Shown one piece after another: positions 9,302-18,277 of a stretch of DNA of 64,000 bases. Made by a program: the position numbers and the translations under genes. Each line of letters begins with the position of its first letter. Position 1 is the stretch's first letter. The notes under the pieces are model-generated. The model was not told the origin of the DNA and ran no database searches. It saw nothing but the letters and a program-made list of their open reading frames with translations. Source of the stretch: Marinomonas sp. CT5 (GTDB lineage: Bacteria; Pseudomonadota; Gammaproteobacteria; Pseudomonadales; Marinomonadaceae); contig NZ_CP025572.1 of assembly GCF_018336975.1 (NCBI RefSeq), positions 3,350,884 through 3,414,883 of the forward strand. The letters run 5' to 3'.

Positions 9302-10039
9302 CTAAATCCCGAAGCTCGCAGCCAAAGTACCCATAATCATCGACCAGCCATCAACCATGACAAACAGCATTATTTTGAAGGGCAAAGAAATAATAACCGG
9401 AGACAACATCATCATCCCCATTGCCATCAACACACTTGCCACCACCATATCTACGATCAAAAAAGGAATAAAAATCATAAAACCAATTTGAAAGGCAGTT
9501 TTAAGTTCACTGGTCACAAAAGCAGGCATCAAAATAGTAAATGGCAGAGTATCCATTGATTCGATGGCTCCCTCTTTACCAGCTAACTTAACAAATAATG
9601 CAATATCATCTTCCCTAGTTTGAGCCAGCATAAAATCTCTAACCGGAACCGATGCGGCCTCTACAGCTTGAATTGACGTCATTTCGTCTTTCAAATAAGG
9701 CTGTAACGCAACTTCATTCACTTTATCCAAGGTTGGCGTCATAATGAATAAGGTTAGAAAAAGAGCCATACCGATCATGATTTGATTCGATGGCGTTTGC
9801 TGTAAACCAATAGCTTGACGCAAAATAGCCAACACAACAATGATACGCGTGAAAGCCGTCATCATCATGAGAGCCGCTGGCAGTAACGTCAGCGCCGTCA
9901 TGATAAATAGGATTTGCAACGAAACGCTGTAGTCTTGGCTACCGTCTGGATTGGTGACAACTTTTAACGCAGGCAATCCAACTTCAGCCCATGAAAAAGC
10001 AGGGAATATCAACAATAAAAACAGGACAAAACGAATCAC
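9302..10039 (-). CDS. fliP: Flagellar export protein FliP
   Basis: FliP is the main subunit of the helical export-gate core. The 245 aa protein begins with a cleavable signal peptide ending near FSWAE, as is usual for FliP, followed by four membrane segments. Conserved stretches are [34 protein letters not shown] and the C-terminal [17 protein letters not shown]. The start is GTG 10039, overlapping the fliO stop by 4 nt (GTGA). Identity is certain. Confidence 0.96.
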   Translation of the reverse strand: MIRFVLFLLLIFPAFSWAEVGLPALKVVTNPDGSQDYSVSLQILFIMTALTLLPAALMMMTAFTRIIVVLAILRQAIGLQQTPSNQIMIGMALFLTLFIMTPTLDKVNEVALQPYLKDEMTSIQAVEAASVPVRDFMLAQTREDDIALFVKLAGKEGAIESMDTLPFTILMPAFVTSELKTAFQIGFMIFIPFLIVDMVVASVLMAMGMMMLSPVIISLPFKIMLFVMVDGWSMIMGTLAASFGI

Positions 10040-10470
10040 TGTGCGTCCTTATTATTGTTCTTTTTACTGTCAGTATAATTCTCTCTATCAACCTCATCCA
10101 TAACAGCAGCAAATGATTGATTTTTTGATGAAAAACTTCTCAGGTGACTTATAGAGTGGGCTGTAACACCGATTAACAAGCGCTCTCCTTCCACCTCAAC
10201 CAGCATCAACTTTTCTTTCGCCCCCAAAGACTGAACATTAACAACCTTAATATCGGACTGACCTAGTTTCATCTGAGCAAACTGAAAACGCTTCATTAGC
10301 CATAAACACGCTGGAATGAAAGCAATAACAAATATTAAAGAAACAACCACTTTCCAAATAGAAGAAGCCGCAGAAAAATCTTCCATATCCGCGGCATGTA
10401 AGTATGGGACAGTCATGCCTAGCATAGCTGTCAAAATTAGAATAAGACGATTAAGAAAGGAAAGAATCAA
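10036..10470 (-). CDS. fliO: Flagellar export accessory protein FliO
   Basis: FliO helps assemble the FliP complex. The 144 aa protein has an N-terminal hydrophobic signal-like segment (to about residue 26), one clear membrane helix (about residues 40-60, [19 protein letters not shown]) and a small cytoplasmic domain with [21 protein letters not shown], typical of FliO. The only start that keeps the signal segment is TTG 10470, with GAAG about 9 nt upstream inside the fliN end; an ATG at 10425 would remove half of it. The start is uncertain; the identity rests on domain and position. Confidence 0.9.
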   Translation of the reverse strand: MILSFLNRLILILTAMLGMTVPYLHAADMEDFSAASSIWKVVVSLIFVIAFIPACLWLMKRFQFAQMKLGQSDIKVVNVQSLGAKEKLMLVEVEGERLLIGVTAHSISHLRSFSSKNQSFAAVMDEVDRENYTDSKKNNNKDAQ

Positions 10471-10475
10471 TTGCG

Positions 10476-10937
10476 CTACTTCAGTCGTCTAATACGCTCA
10501 CTAGGACTTACAACATCCGTTAAACGTATGCCGTATTTATCATTCACTACAACCACCTCACCGTGCGCAATCAATGTACCATTAACCAATACATCAAGAG
10601 GCTCACCAGCAAACCGATCGAGCTCCACCACCGAACCTTGCGTTAATTGCATTAGATTTCGAATTGCAATTTCGGTATTGCCCAACTCCATAGAGAGGAC
10701 AACAGGAATATCCATAATCAAGTCGAGATCGGAACCCACGCCGCCATTAGGCACAGAAGGATTGGAAAGTGTCTCTAACTTAACAGGCTCAACATTTTGC
10801 TCAGACATTGCCGACGCCCATTCATCTTCAACACTATCATCGCCTTCGGTTTCTCCAGCCTCACTCATTGCTGCAGCCCATTCGTCGGCTAAATCATCGT
10901 CCATACCTGCTGCATCTGGGTTTTGCTCTTCTGCCAT
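10476..10937 (-). CDS. fliN: Flagellar motor switch protein FliN
   Basis: FliN forms the lower C-ring and binds FliH during export. The 153 aa protein has an acidic N-terminal extension and a C-terminal SpoA/CheC-like domain (about residues 75-150: VVLSMELGNTEIAIRNLMQL, GSVVELDRFAGEPLDVLVNG, GIRLTDVVSPSERI). The extension carries two copies of DEWA[AS]AMSE (residues 18-26 and 38-46). ATG 10937, directly after fliM. Identity is certain. Confidence 0.96.
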   Translation of the reverse strand: MAEEQNPDAAGMDDDLADEWAAAMSEAGETEGDDSVEDEWASAMSEQNVEPVKLETLSNPSVPNGGVGSDLDLIMDIPVVLSMELGNTEIAIRNLMQLTQGSVVELDRFAGEPLDVLVNGTLIAHGEVVVVNDKYGIRLTDVVSPSERIRRLK

Positions 10938-10938
10938 G

Positions 10939-11913
10939 TTATTTCGTTACCTTAGGTTTAAAACTTTCTTCCATTTGCACTGAATAGCGTTCATCACTAA
11001 CACCTAACTTACCTTTAAATGTTGGAACACCATTCGCTCTAACTGTGACAAACTCCGGCATCTCTATCGGAATGATATCACCTACTTTAAATTTTAATAC
11101 ATCACCCAATGAGATTTTTCGATTCGCTACATTAACAGACAAATTGACGCTGATATCTTTTACATCTTGTTCAAGAGATTTCCCCCAGCGATCGTCTTTT
11201 TCATCTACATCACTCTGTACACCAGCATCCAACAATTCTCTAACAGGCTCAATCATAGAGTAAGGTAGAGTAATATGAAGCTCACCGCCACCGCCATCAA
11301 GCTCGATGTGAAATGTTGATACAACCACCACCTCGCTAGGACTAACGATATTCGCCATCGCAGGATTCACTTCTGAACTTATATATTCTAACTCTAATTT
11401 CAGTACTGGTGCCCAAGCTTCAGTCAAATCAACAAATACTTGCTCTAACATCAATTGAACAATACGAATTTCAGTTGGAGTAAACTCACGACCTTCAATT
11501 TTTGCATGACGACCATCGCCACCAAAAAAATTATCCACCAATTTAAAAACGAGTTTTGCATCTAAAATAAAAAGAGCGGTACTTCTCAATGGCCTAAATT
11601 TAACTAAATTCAGACTGGTAGGGACATATAAAGTATGAACGTACTCTCCAAACTTCATGACCTGAAGCCCTCCCGATGAAACATCGGCCGTTCTTCGGAG
11701 CATGTTAAACAAACTAATACGAGTATAACGCGCAAATCGTTCGTTTATCATTTCCAAGGTGGGCATACGCCCACGCACAATTCTTTCTTGACTAGTAATG
11801 TCATAAGATGCCACTCCATTGGCATCTCGATTATCCTCTTCTTCAGGCTTTTCGTCTGCGCCATGTAATAACGCGTCGATCTCGTCTTGGGATAATAAAT
11901 CTTGAGCTGACAT
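10939..11913 (-). CDS. fliM: Flagellar motor switch protein FliM
   Basis: FliM is the C-ring subunit that binds CheY-P and FliG. The 324 aa protein has the N-terminal CheY-binding peptide LSQDEIDALLHG (from about residue 7), a middle CheC-like domain with the GGxG-type motif NFFGGDGR, and a C-terminal SpoA domain. ATG 11913, 4 nt after the fliL stop. Identity is certain. Confidence 0.97.
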   Translation of the reverse strand: MSAQDLLSQDEIDALLHGADEKPEEEDNRDANGVASYDITSQERIVRGRMPTLEMINERFARYTRISLFNMLRRTADVSSGGLQVMKFGEYVHTLYVPTSLNLVKFRPLRSTALFILDAKLVFKLVDNFFGGDGRHAKIEGREFTPTEIRIVQLMLEQVFVDLTEAWAPVLKLELEYISSEVNPAMANIVSPSEVVVVSTFHIELDGGGGELHITLPYSMIEPVRELLDAGVQSDVDEKDDRWGKSLEQDVKDISVNLSVNVANRKISLGDVLKFKVGDIIPIEMPEFVTVRANGVPTFKGKLGVSDERYSVQMEESFKPKVTK

Positions 11914-11917
11914 AAAA

Positions 11918-12427
11918 TTATTGCATCACAAAATTAGTGAATAACACGGCATCGATACCGCCCTGACCAGTTTCTTGCTCAAGAATGCCATTGATTGCAT
12001 CAAGAGCTGCCATTTTTAAATTCTCTTTCCCTTCTGTAGTCTGCAAGTCCGTAAATGACTGACTAGAAAACAACAAAACAAGACTATTACGAATTAATGG
12101 CATATGAGTAGTTACAGCATCAATTTGCTCTTCACTTTTTGACTTGACCGTCAAACCTAGCTGCACATAGCGCTGCCGGCCATCAACCATAAAATCAATC
12201 GTAAAAGCAGGATCTAAAGCAAGATAAATAGAAGGCGCATTAGCTATAGCCGCTTCAGATGACTCTGCAGAACCACTACCACCAGAGCCACTAAAAAAGA
12301 AAAAATAAGCGCCAGCACCGCCCCCGCCTAATAAAACTAAAGCAAGAACAACAATAATAATAAGTTTTTTCTTCCCGCCAGACTTTGCGTCTTCGGCACC
12401 AACATCTAAACCTTCTTCTTCAGCCAT
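11918..12427 (-). CDS. fliL: Flagellar basal-body protein FliL
   Basis: FliL is an inner-membrane protein around the stator. The 169 aa protein has a short cytoplasmic N-terminus, one membrane helix (KKLIIIVVLALVLLGGGGAG, about residues 20-42), a Ser/Gly-rich linker and a periplasmic domain with YVQLGLTVK and a C-terminal LFTNFVMQ, as in the family. ATG 12427. It heads the fliLMNOPQR-flhB block after a 114 nt gap from fliK in which I found no clear promoter. Identity is secure. Confidence 0.95.
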   Translation of the reverse strand: MAEEEGLDVGAEDAKSGGKKKLIIIVVLALVLLGGGGAGAYFFFFSGSGGSGSAESSEAAIANAPSIYLALDPAFTIDFMVDGRQRYVQLGLTVKSKSEEQIDAVTTHMPLIRNSLVLLFSSQSFTDLQTTEGKENLKMAALDAINGILEQETGQGGIDAVLFTNFVMQ

Positions 12428-12541
12428 ATTTCACAAACCTTAGTATTAATTCTTTCAACTAAACGCGAAGAACGCTCTTACGCATAAACTACTCCCTATT
12501 CTACTAAGAATCATACATAGCACCATCAATTTCTTCTTTGT

Positions 12542-14272
12542 TTAAGCATAGTAGTCAACGCCAGTCGCCGAAACATAAGATAAATTCTTCGGAATCAACT
12601 CATCATCAATATCATCATTGACTGCAATACCATTTCCTGACGCGTCGTTGTTACGATGATTCGCTCTATCTTGCGCACCGGAAGTATCCTGCTGCGATAC
12701 GTCAACATCAGCTCGGCTTAAATCCATTCCCTGTTGAGCAAGCATATCTCGTAACCGCCCCATTTGCCCCTCTAATAGATCCCGAGCTTGCGGTGTCGCC
12801 GCAACAAAACTTATTTGAGTATTAGAGTCACTATCAACCGAGACTTTTACCGTCAAACTACCTAACTCAGGCGGATCCAACCGGATATGAGCCGTGTGAC
12901 CTCCATCACGAGCAATCCAAGCCACCTTCTGACTCATCTCTCCAGCCCAACCTGGGTGCCCTGGAGGTAATGTCATTGCTAGATTTGCAGTAGAATTTGG
13001 TGCCGCATTCGCAGCAACGGCCGCTCCACCCAATGCTGCCGCTCGATTCATATTATTATGCAGCGAGCTATTTAGTCCTCCCGATGAGTTATCCGCCCCC
13101 ATACTCCCATCAGCCTGTGCAGACATCCGCCCCAACATTGCCTCGTGTTCTTTTTTGCGTAATTCAATAGGCTCATCAATAAAAATTCCATCTTCTGCTA
13201 GTAAAGAATCGGCAGTGTCAGAACCTAAATCATCAGGAGAAGAAACATCCCCCAAAAGCGAAGATGGAACAGAATCTGATCGGGATGTTCTATCGGAAGC
13301 TCCAGCAACCACACCAGCTGTCGCTAAAGCGGCTTTGGAAGTATCAAGCACAGCATCACCACCGGAATTAACAGCAGCAGATTTAGCTCCTGACGCCCCC
13401 ATCTGTGACAAAACCCAAGACAATTCACTATTGTCTGCTTCATCCGCTCCTGCTTCCAATTGATCAGAAGACAACGCCTTTTCCTCTTTCAAGAAGTCAC
13501 CATCAGATAATGCAACCAATTTAGTAGAGGCGTCTACTTTAGTCTCGTTAGAAGCTCCTCGCTTAATCGCGCCCAACCCAGCTATAACTGAAGCGCCAAC
13601 AATTTTAGAGTCTGCATTACCAGTGGATAACTCCTCGGTTGCCATGCCATCAGAATTGACTGTTTTTGACAAAAGAGAAGAATCAGAGCTTTTCAATGGA
13701 GGATTGTTTAAATTCGCTAAACTTGAATCAACAGCGTCACCTGAAACGGTTTTTGAAGCCCCTTCCAAAGTCGAATTTTTAGATTCCGCTGCTTCCCCTA
13801 TCCCAGCTAACGATAATTCATTAACAGGTGATACCTCGCCTTCACTCAACGACTCTTCTGTAGGTAATGCTTCGCCTTCTTGCTGCAACTCTTTGCCGCT
13901 TAATTGAGAGGAATCCTGCACAGCAACTTTGTCATCAGAAACACGATTAGAAGAATCATTATTTTCTGAAGTGCTTTTCTCTTTGCCCACTTCACTATTA
14001 TTAGTCGTGGCTGCAGTTTTACTAGAAGATTTAACTGAAGAAGTGTCACCAGCCTCACTAGAGCCATTTGTTTTGGATGAACTCCCTGTAGATGACGTCG
14101 AAGCTGATGAAGTATCAGTCTCAGCCCTTTTTTTAGGACTATTTACTTCTTTCGCTTTTCTAAAATCATCGGCAAAAGCACCACTATTACTAGCAGGGAC
14201 CTTGGCAAAATTTGACTTTTTAGGCGGAGCGCCTGAAGGTAAAGATAAGATTGTATTTGAATCTGTGCGCAT
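12542..14272 (-). CDS. fliK: Flagellar hook-length control protein FliK
   Basis: FliK is secreted, measures hook length and triggers the FlhB specificity switch. I chose ATG 14272 (576 aa), preceded by a strong GGAGG 5 nt upstream; a TTG four codons earlier is part of that Shine-Dalgarno sequence. Residues about 1-400 are low-complexity, Ser/Asp/Ala-rich and likely disordered. The C-terminal domain holds the hallmark IRLDPPELGSLTVKVSVD and VRDLLEGQ-type pattern (ARDLLEGQMGRLRDMLAQQG). The skewed composition makes long antisense open frames, which I judge spurious. Identity is secure from domain and context. Confidence 0.93.
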   Translation of the reverse strand: MRTDSNTILSLPSGAPPKKSNFAKVPASNSGAFADDFRKAKEVNSPKKRAETDTSSASTSSTGSSSKTNGSSEAGDTSSVKSSSKTAATTNNSEVGKEKSTSENNDSSNRVSDDKVAVQDSSQLSGKELQQEGEALPTEESLSEGEVSPVNELSLAGIGEAAESKNSTLEGASKTVSGDAVDSSLANLNNPPLKSSDSSLLSKTVNSDGMATEELSTGNADSKIVGASVIAGLGAIKRGASNETKVDASTKLVALSDGDFLKEEKALSSDQLEAGADEADNSELSWVLSQMGASGAKSAAVNSGGDAVLDTSKAALATAGVVAGASDRTSRSDSVPSSLLGDVSSPDDLGSDTADSLLAEDGIFIDEPIELRKKEHEAMLGRMSAQADGSMGADNSSGGLNSSLHNNMNRAAALGGAAVAANAAPNSTANLAMTLPPGHPGWAGEMSQKVAWIARDGGHTAHIRLDPPELGSLTVKVSVDSDSNTQISFVAATPQARDLLEGQMGRLRDMLAQQGMDLSRADVDVSQQDTSGAQDRANHRNNDASGNGIAVNDDIDDELIPKNLSYVSATGVDYYA

Positions 14273-14317
14273 AATTTCCTCCAACGATGTTGAAGACTAT
14301 GCAATAGAAAGGCCAAT

Positions 14318-16027
14318 TTAATTATTTATTCCAACCTGCCAATTGTAATAGGCCGTCACTGCACTCCCTCCCTTTGAAAACTCAAGCCTTGAACACAACT
14401 GATTCAATAGAGCTAACCCCCTGTTATACAACAGCTCTGTATTAGAAATATCGTAATTCACACTATTAAAATTAAACCCTTCACCACTGTCTTCTACATA
14501 TAAAATAAGCGTCCGGCTATTCCTATCAGAGGTTACCTTGACGGAAATTTTTACATAGCCATTTTCCAAGCTTGCTAATCTCTTTTCTCTTTCTTCGTAA
14601 TATTGAGAAAAACCATCACTTGAACTTTTTTTATCAGAATTTAGATTCAATACACCATGTTCAAGAGCATTAGAATACAACTCAGAAAGAATCATAAATA
14701 TCTGACTAGAAAAACTACTTAAGCCAGGAACCGTAGTAAGAATTTGCAGAACATAAGGCAAAGGATCAGTATTTCGCAATGAATCTGCATTCAAAATATA
14801 TTCAAATGAGAAGTCCGCAGGAGCTTCATGATGACCTCTTGAAACTTCATGGTTAGATGTATCAACACCTATATTCGCATCAAGACGAACACCAAGGCAT
14901 GAAATATCGTCATGAGGATTATCTAAAACCCCTTCTTTTCTCAACTCTTGCCTTAACCAAGACATGGAATGTTTGGCTTCTATTTCGCCTTCATAAAGGG
15001 GTTTTAAGATAGAATTACAAAACATTTCTCCAGATAAATCTAAGGCTTCATAAACGCCATCAGAAAAGACCATCAGTCGGTCTCCAGAAGAAAAAGAGAT
15101 AGGGTCAATTTGACACGTAAAGACATCCGGAGGGAGCACACCCAAAGGTAAATTTTTAGAAGTAAATCGAACTGGTTTGTTTTCCTCTTGTGAGAAAAAC
15201 AATAAATCGGGTAAACCACCATTCCAAATTTCAATACTTTTATTATTTACTTTGATGTCAATAAACGCAGCACTGCAAAACATATTTGGCGGTAAAATCC
15301 CCTTCAAGCGAGCATTAATCTCTGGAATTATTTGCCGCATTAAAAAACCTTTTTTTGTCCAATCAAAAAAGATATCAGCTAAAGGTAATGCGCCAATGGC
15401 AGCAGACAAGCCATGACCAGTAAAATCACCTAGCAATAAATGCATACCGCCATTTGGCTTATAAGCCGCCAAGATCACATCACCATTAAAGGTATTTGTG
15501 CCAAAGTGGATAGTAGATAAAGCAGGGTCTTTTAAGCAGTTGGAGTTAGTAATATTTTCATATACTACTTTTGCAACTTCCTGTTCATTAAGCAATTGTT
15601 CATTGTACAAAGTCATGGCATCACGCTGCTCTTCTAGCGTTTTCTGCATAACTAACAACTTAACAATCGCATTTAATTTAGCGGTAATAAGCGCGGGATT
15701 GTATGGCTTGGATATAAAATCTGTACCACCAATTCGCAAACAATTAGACAAGGCAATCGGGTCAGTAATACCTGAAAGGAAAACAATCGGAACAAACATA
15801 TCACCGGCTAGACGCTGAATCTCAAGGGCAGCTTCCCAACCATCTTTATGAGGCATTTTTATGTCTAAACACACAAGCTGAATTGTTCTAGGATCAAATT
15901 TTTCTATCGCATCTTGCCCGTCAACGGCCGATATCACCTTATGACCAAATTGACTCAAAATTGCTTTCAATAAGATACGATCCGAAGGGTTATCGTCAGC
16001 AATCAAAATGGTTAGAATTTTTTCCAT
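14318..16027 (-). CDS. Response regulator with PP2C phosphatase and anti-sigma-like ATPase domain (HsbR-like)
   Basis: The 569 aa protein has three domains. An N-terminal receiver carries the acidic pair ADDN and phospho-acceptor Asp55 in CLDIKMP. A SpoIIE/PP2C-type phosphatase follows (about residues 185-390: LLLGDFTGHGLSAAIGALP, FSDGVYEA, DDISCLGVR). A C-terminal HATPase_c domain like anti-sigma kinases ends it (ELYSNALEHGVLN, YVEDSGEGFNF). This is the architecture of Pseudomonas HsbR, which kinases or dephosphorylates the STAS protein HsbA depending on receiver phosphorylation. The STAS gene lies 6 nt upstream, supporting a partner-switch pair. Its input Hpt protein is not in the window. 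Domains are clear; the HsbR role is inferred. Confidence 0.85.
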   Translation of the reverse strand: MEKILTILIADDNPSDRILLKAILSQFGHKVISAVDGQDAIEKFDPRTIQLVCLDIKMPHKDGWEAALEIQRLAGDMFVPIVFLSGITDPIALSNCLRIGGTDFISKPYNPALITAKLNAIVKLLVMQKTLEEQRDAMTLYNEQLLNEQEVAKVVYENITNSNCLKDPALSTIHFGTNTFNGDVILAAYKPNGGMHLLLGDFTGHGLSAAIGALPLADIFFDWTKKGFLMRQIIPEINARLKGILPPNMFCSAAFIDIKVNNKSIEIWNGGLPDLLFFSQEENKPVRFTSKNLPLGVLPPDVFTCQIDPISFSSGDRLMVFSDGVYEALDLSGEMFCNSILKPLYEGEIEAKHSMSWLRQELRKEGVLDNPHDDISCLGVRLDANIGVDTSNHEVSRGHHEAPADFSFEYILNADSLRNTDPLPYVLQILTTVPGLSSFSSQIFMILSELYSNALEHGVLNLNSDKKSSSDGFSQYYEEREKRLASLENGYVKISVKVTSDRNSRTLILYVEDSGEGFNFNSVNYDISNTELLYNRGLALLNQLCSRLEFSKGGSAVTAYYNWQVGINN

Positions 16028-16033
16028 ACAACA

Positions 16034-16336
16034 CTACTCAGCAAATTCGAAAAGCCGGTGGAAATTGGCAATTCTAAGAATATCAACAACCGCATCATTT
16101 ATATTTATTAAACGAACCTGAACAACATCTTTATTGGCATGATCCCTAAGCAGCAACAGCATACCTAGTGCCGAACTGTCTAAATAAGTCACTTCAGCAA
16201 AATCCACCTCATAAAGATCAGCTTTATGGTTTTGACTAAAAGCTTCTTTAAATTGTTTGTGACAACTGTAATCAAAACGTCCAATTATTTTAATTGTTAG
16301 GCATTTTGTTTTAGATTCATAGAAGCTTTCGACCAC
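16034..16336 (-). CDS. STAS-domain anti-sigma factor antagonist (HsbA-like)
   Basis: The 100 aa protein is a lone STAS domain. The phosphorylatable serine lies in YLDSSALGMLLLL (Ser54/Ser55), the site used by SpoIIAA, RsbV and HsbA. The start is GTG 16336 with AAGGAG 6 nt upstream. It is immediately followed by the REC-PP2C-ATPase gene, its likely kinase and phosphatase. In Pseudomonas aeruginosa HsbA can bind FlgM and free FliA. The location inside the flagellar cluster fits such a link, but the target here is inferred. Confidence 0.86.
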   Translation of the reverse strand: MVESFYESKTKCLTIKIIGRFDYSCHKQFKEAFSQNHKADLYEVDFAEVTYLDSSALGMLLLLRDHANKDVVQVRLININDAVVDILRIANFHRLFEFAE

Positions 16337-16366
16337 AGCCTACTCCTTGAGTGTAGGCAGAAAACT

Positions 16367-18262
16367 CTAAGACTCTTGCTGCCCATCATTTGTTTTTTGT
16401 ATTGATGCATTGCCACTTACATCTTCAGACACACCCGATGACGTTTTTGTCATCAGAGCATGAATACGATCAAGCATTTCGTTAATAGACTCTCTCGCAC
16501 GATCTAAACGAGCACCACCAACACTTCTATCCGATTCAAGCAATGTTAGAGTAGAGGTCGCCATAGACTTCATTTCCTCTATTTGCTCTTGAACCTTACT
16601 AATGTCATGCTCTAAATCGACGGCAAAACGTCTTCGAATGATCTCACTCTCGCCTTCAGCCGCAGCCAGACTAGACAATACACCCGCTCTTACTTCATTC
16701 AGACAACGCTCAACATCACTTAACAAGAATACATCTGAAGATAAATCCTTCTCGACCAATGCCAAACGCTGTAAAACCAACTCATAACCTAATATTAAAG
16801 AATCACGAACCTGTTCCGACAACCAAGCCATATCATTTAGCTCAATCTGAAAGCCTTCTAGTGGTGCCGCCTCTTTTTTCACAGTATGATTGATTGATTG
16901 CTCATTGTGATTTGTTTTATCGTCAATTAGGGATGCTATTTGTTGTAGTTTAGTAATCTTTTCAAGCATATTTGTTTGTGTCGATACTGAATTAAGGACG
17001 TCAAACAAGGCGATCACTTTACATCTCACCACTTCCAGAGATTTCGCAAAACCGGCATAAGGAGAGTCTTTTCTCAAGACTCGAATAGGCGAATTCCAGA
17101 CATCTTGCTCCATCAACTTTAAGCTATGATGCAAAACATCAAGCTCAGACAAATCTGATCTTGTTTGTATGGAAATGAAACACTGTAAACTTTCTTCCTC
17201 GGCCTCTGAATCAGTCGAAAAATGCTGTACATTCAACCAATAAACACCATCTGATAACTCTAACTTCAAAGGTTGATCAGATTCTAAAATAGAATCCGCA
17301 ATGCGTTCACCTATTAAGTCATCCAGCCCCGAATCAATCCCAAACAATGACTCAAAGAAAGAGATATTTCTAAACCAAAGCCGTTCCGCACCAGAACTCA
17401 ACCAAACAACATCACCATGGTGATTCGTCACAAAAAATGGTTCTTTGACTTGATTTAGCGCCTTTTCAATAAGATTAATGTTCTCATTTTGTTGGTCTAA
17501 GTCAAAATCTCGAGAAGCCAATTCGTTGTCCACAAGATGACTCAAATCGGTAAATTCATCTACCATTTTACGAGGCAAAACAGGTGAGGCATGACCATTT
17601 TTATAATGATCAACCACATAATGCAAAGTTGCAAAACCGGATGTCAGTTGACGCGCAAAGCGAATAGCTAAAGTCACTATAATTAAAGTAATCAATAAAA
17701 AGATAGCGACAGGCACCCAAATCAACCTTTCAACAAAAACTTGACGCTGGTAATCCAGATTAACGCTTATTTGCAAAAGGCTATCATCAATTGATTCGAG
17801 ACGCTCAAAAGATGAATAAATAGCAACTCTTTCATCTGGCGTTAAAGGCTGACTATCCAAATTCTTTTTAGATAACAGATCTAGTAAAGCCAAAGAATCA
17901 ACTATAAATTTGTCCTTCACTACATCAAAACTTTCAAGGTATGTCTGAATCACCGAATATTCACTGACCAACAACTGATATAACTGATCAGGAGTAGAAG
18001 ATTCTGATGCTTTCTCATCATGAATTTGACGATCCTCAATCAATAACCATTCCAACCAATGCTCTTCAGCACTATGAACAACTGCTAGCAATTCACTTAA
18101 TCTTTCCTGTTCCGCATTCTGCTTATCTAGGTTAATACTCATCAAGGCATACATGGCAACAAAAGCCAAAAGCAATATAAACAACAAAGCAACAACACTT
18201 TTTTGCAGGCTATTGTTCAACTCCTTTCTAGGAGCACTAAACGGTGAATGCAATGTATTCAT
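16367..18262 (-). CDS. Unrecognised membrane sensor-like protein with periplasmic domain and PAS-like region, no output domain
   Basis: I do not recognise this as a named gene. From ATG 18262 it is 631 aa; a TTG two codons earlier is also possible. It has chemoreceptor-like topology: a membrane helix at about 22-43, a helical periplasmic domain of about 135 residues, a second membrane helix at about 181-200, a HAMP-like or linker stretch, and a PAS-like domain around 265-380 (PFFVTNHHGDVVWLSSGAERLWF). The C-terminal half is helical and coiled, but it lacks the chemoreceptor hairpin signature (compare [14 protein letters not shown] in the aer gene here) and any kinase, GGDEF or EAL motif. It lies between the degenerate CheA-like gene and the STAS gene on the same strand. 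It may be an input protein for that module (inference). Confidence 0.75.
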   Translation of the reverse strand: MNTLHSPFSAPRKELNNSLQKSVVALLFILLLAFVAMYALMSINLDKQNAEQERLSELLAVVHSAEEHWLEWLLIEDRQIHDEKASESSTPDQLYQLLVSEYSVIQTYLESFDVVKDKFIVDSLALLDLLSKKNLDSQPLTPDERVAIYSSFERLESIDDSLLQISVNLDYQRQVFVERLIWVPVAIFLLITLIIVTLAIRFARQLTSGFATLHYVVDHYKNGHASPVLPRKMVDEFTDLSHLVDNELASRDFDLDQQNENINLIEKALNQVKEPFFVTNHHGDVVWLSSGAERLWFRNISFFESLFGIDSGLDDLIGERIADSILESDQPLKLELSDGVYWLNVQHFSTDSEAEEESLQCFISIQTRSDLSELDVLHHSLKLMEQDVWNSPIRVLRKDSPYAGFAKSLEVVRCKVIALFDVLNSVSTQTNMLEKITKLQQIASLIDDKTNHNEQSINHTVKKEAAPLEGFQIELNDMAWLSEQVRDSLILGYELVLQRLALVEKDLSSDVFLLSDVERCLNEVRAGVLSSLAAAEGESEIIRRRFAVDLEHDISKVQEQIEEMKSMATSTLTLLESDRSVGGARLDRARESINEMLDRIHALMTKTSSGVSEDVSGNASIQKTNDGQQES

Positions 18263-18277
18263 AGTCAATAATCACTT

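Noticed and set aside
10471..10983. 170-codon open frame on the plus strand across fliN
   Set aside because: It lies wholly antisense to fliN and the fliM end, is Ser/Thr/Ile-rich in a way that mirrors the coding strand, and has no ribosome-binding site of note.
13155..14321. Several plus-strand open frames of 94-130 codons across fliK
   Set aside because: They mirror the low-complexity Ser/Asp/Ala codons of fliK and have Ser/Pro/Leu-rich composition; there is no independent support.
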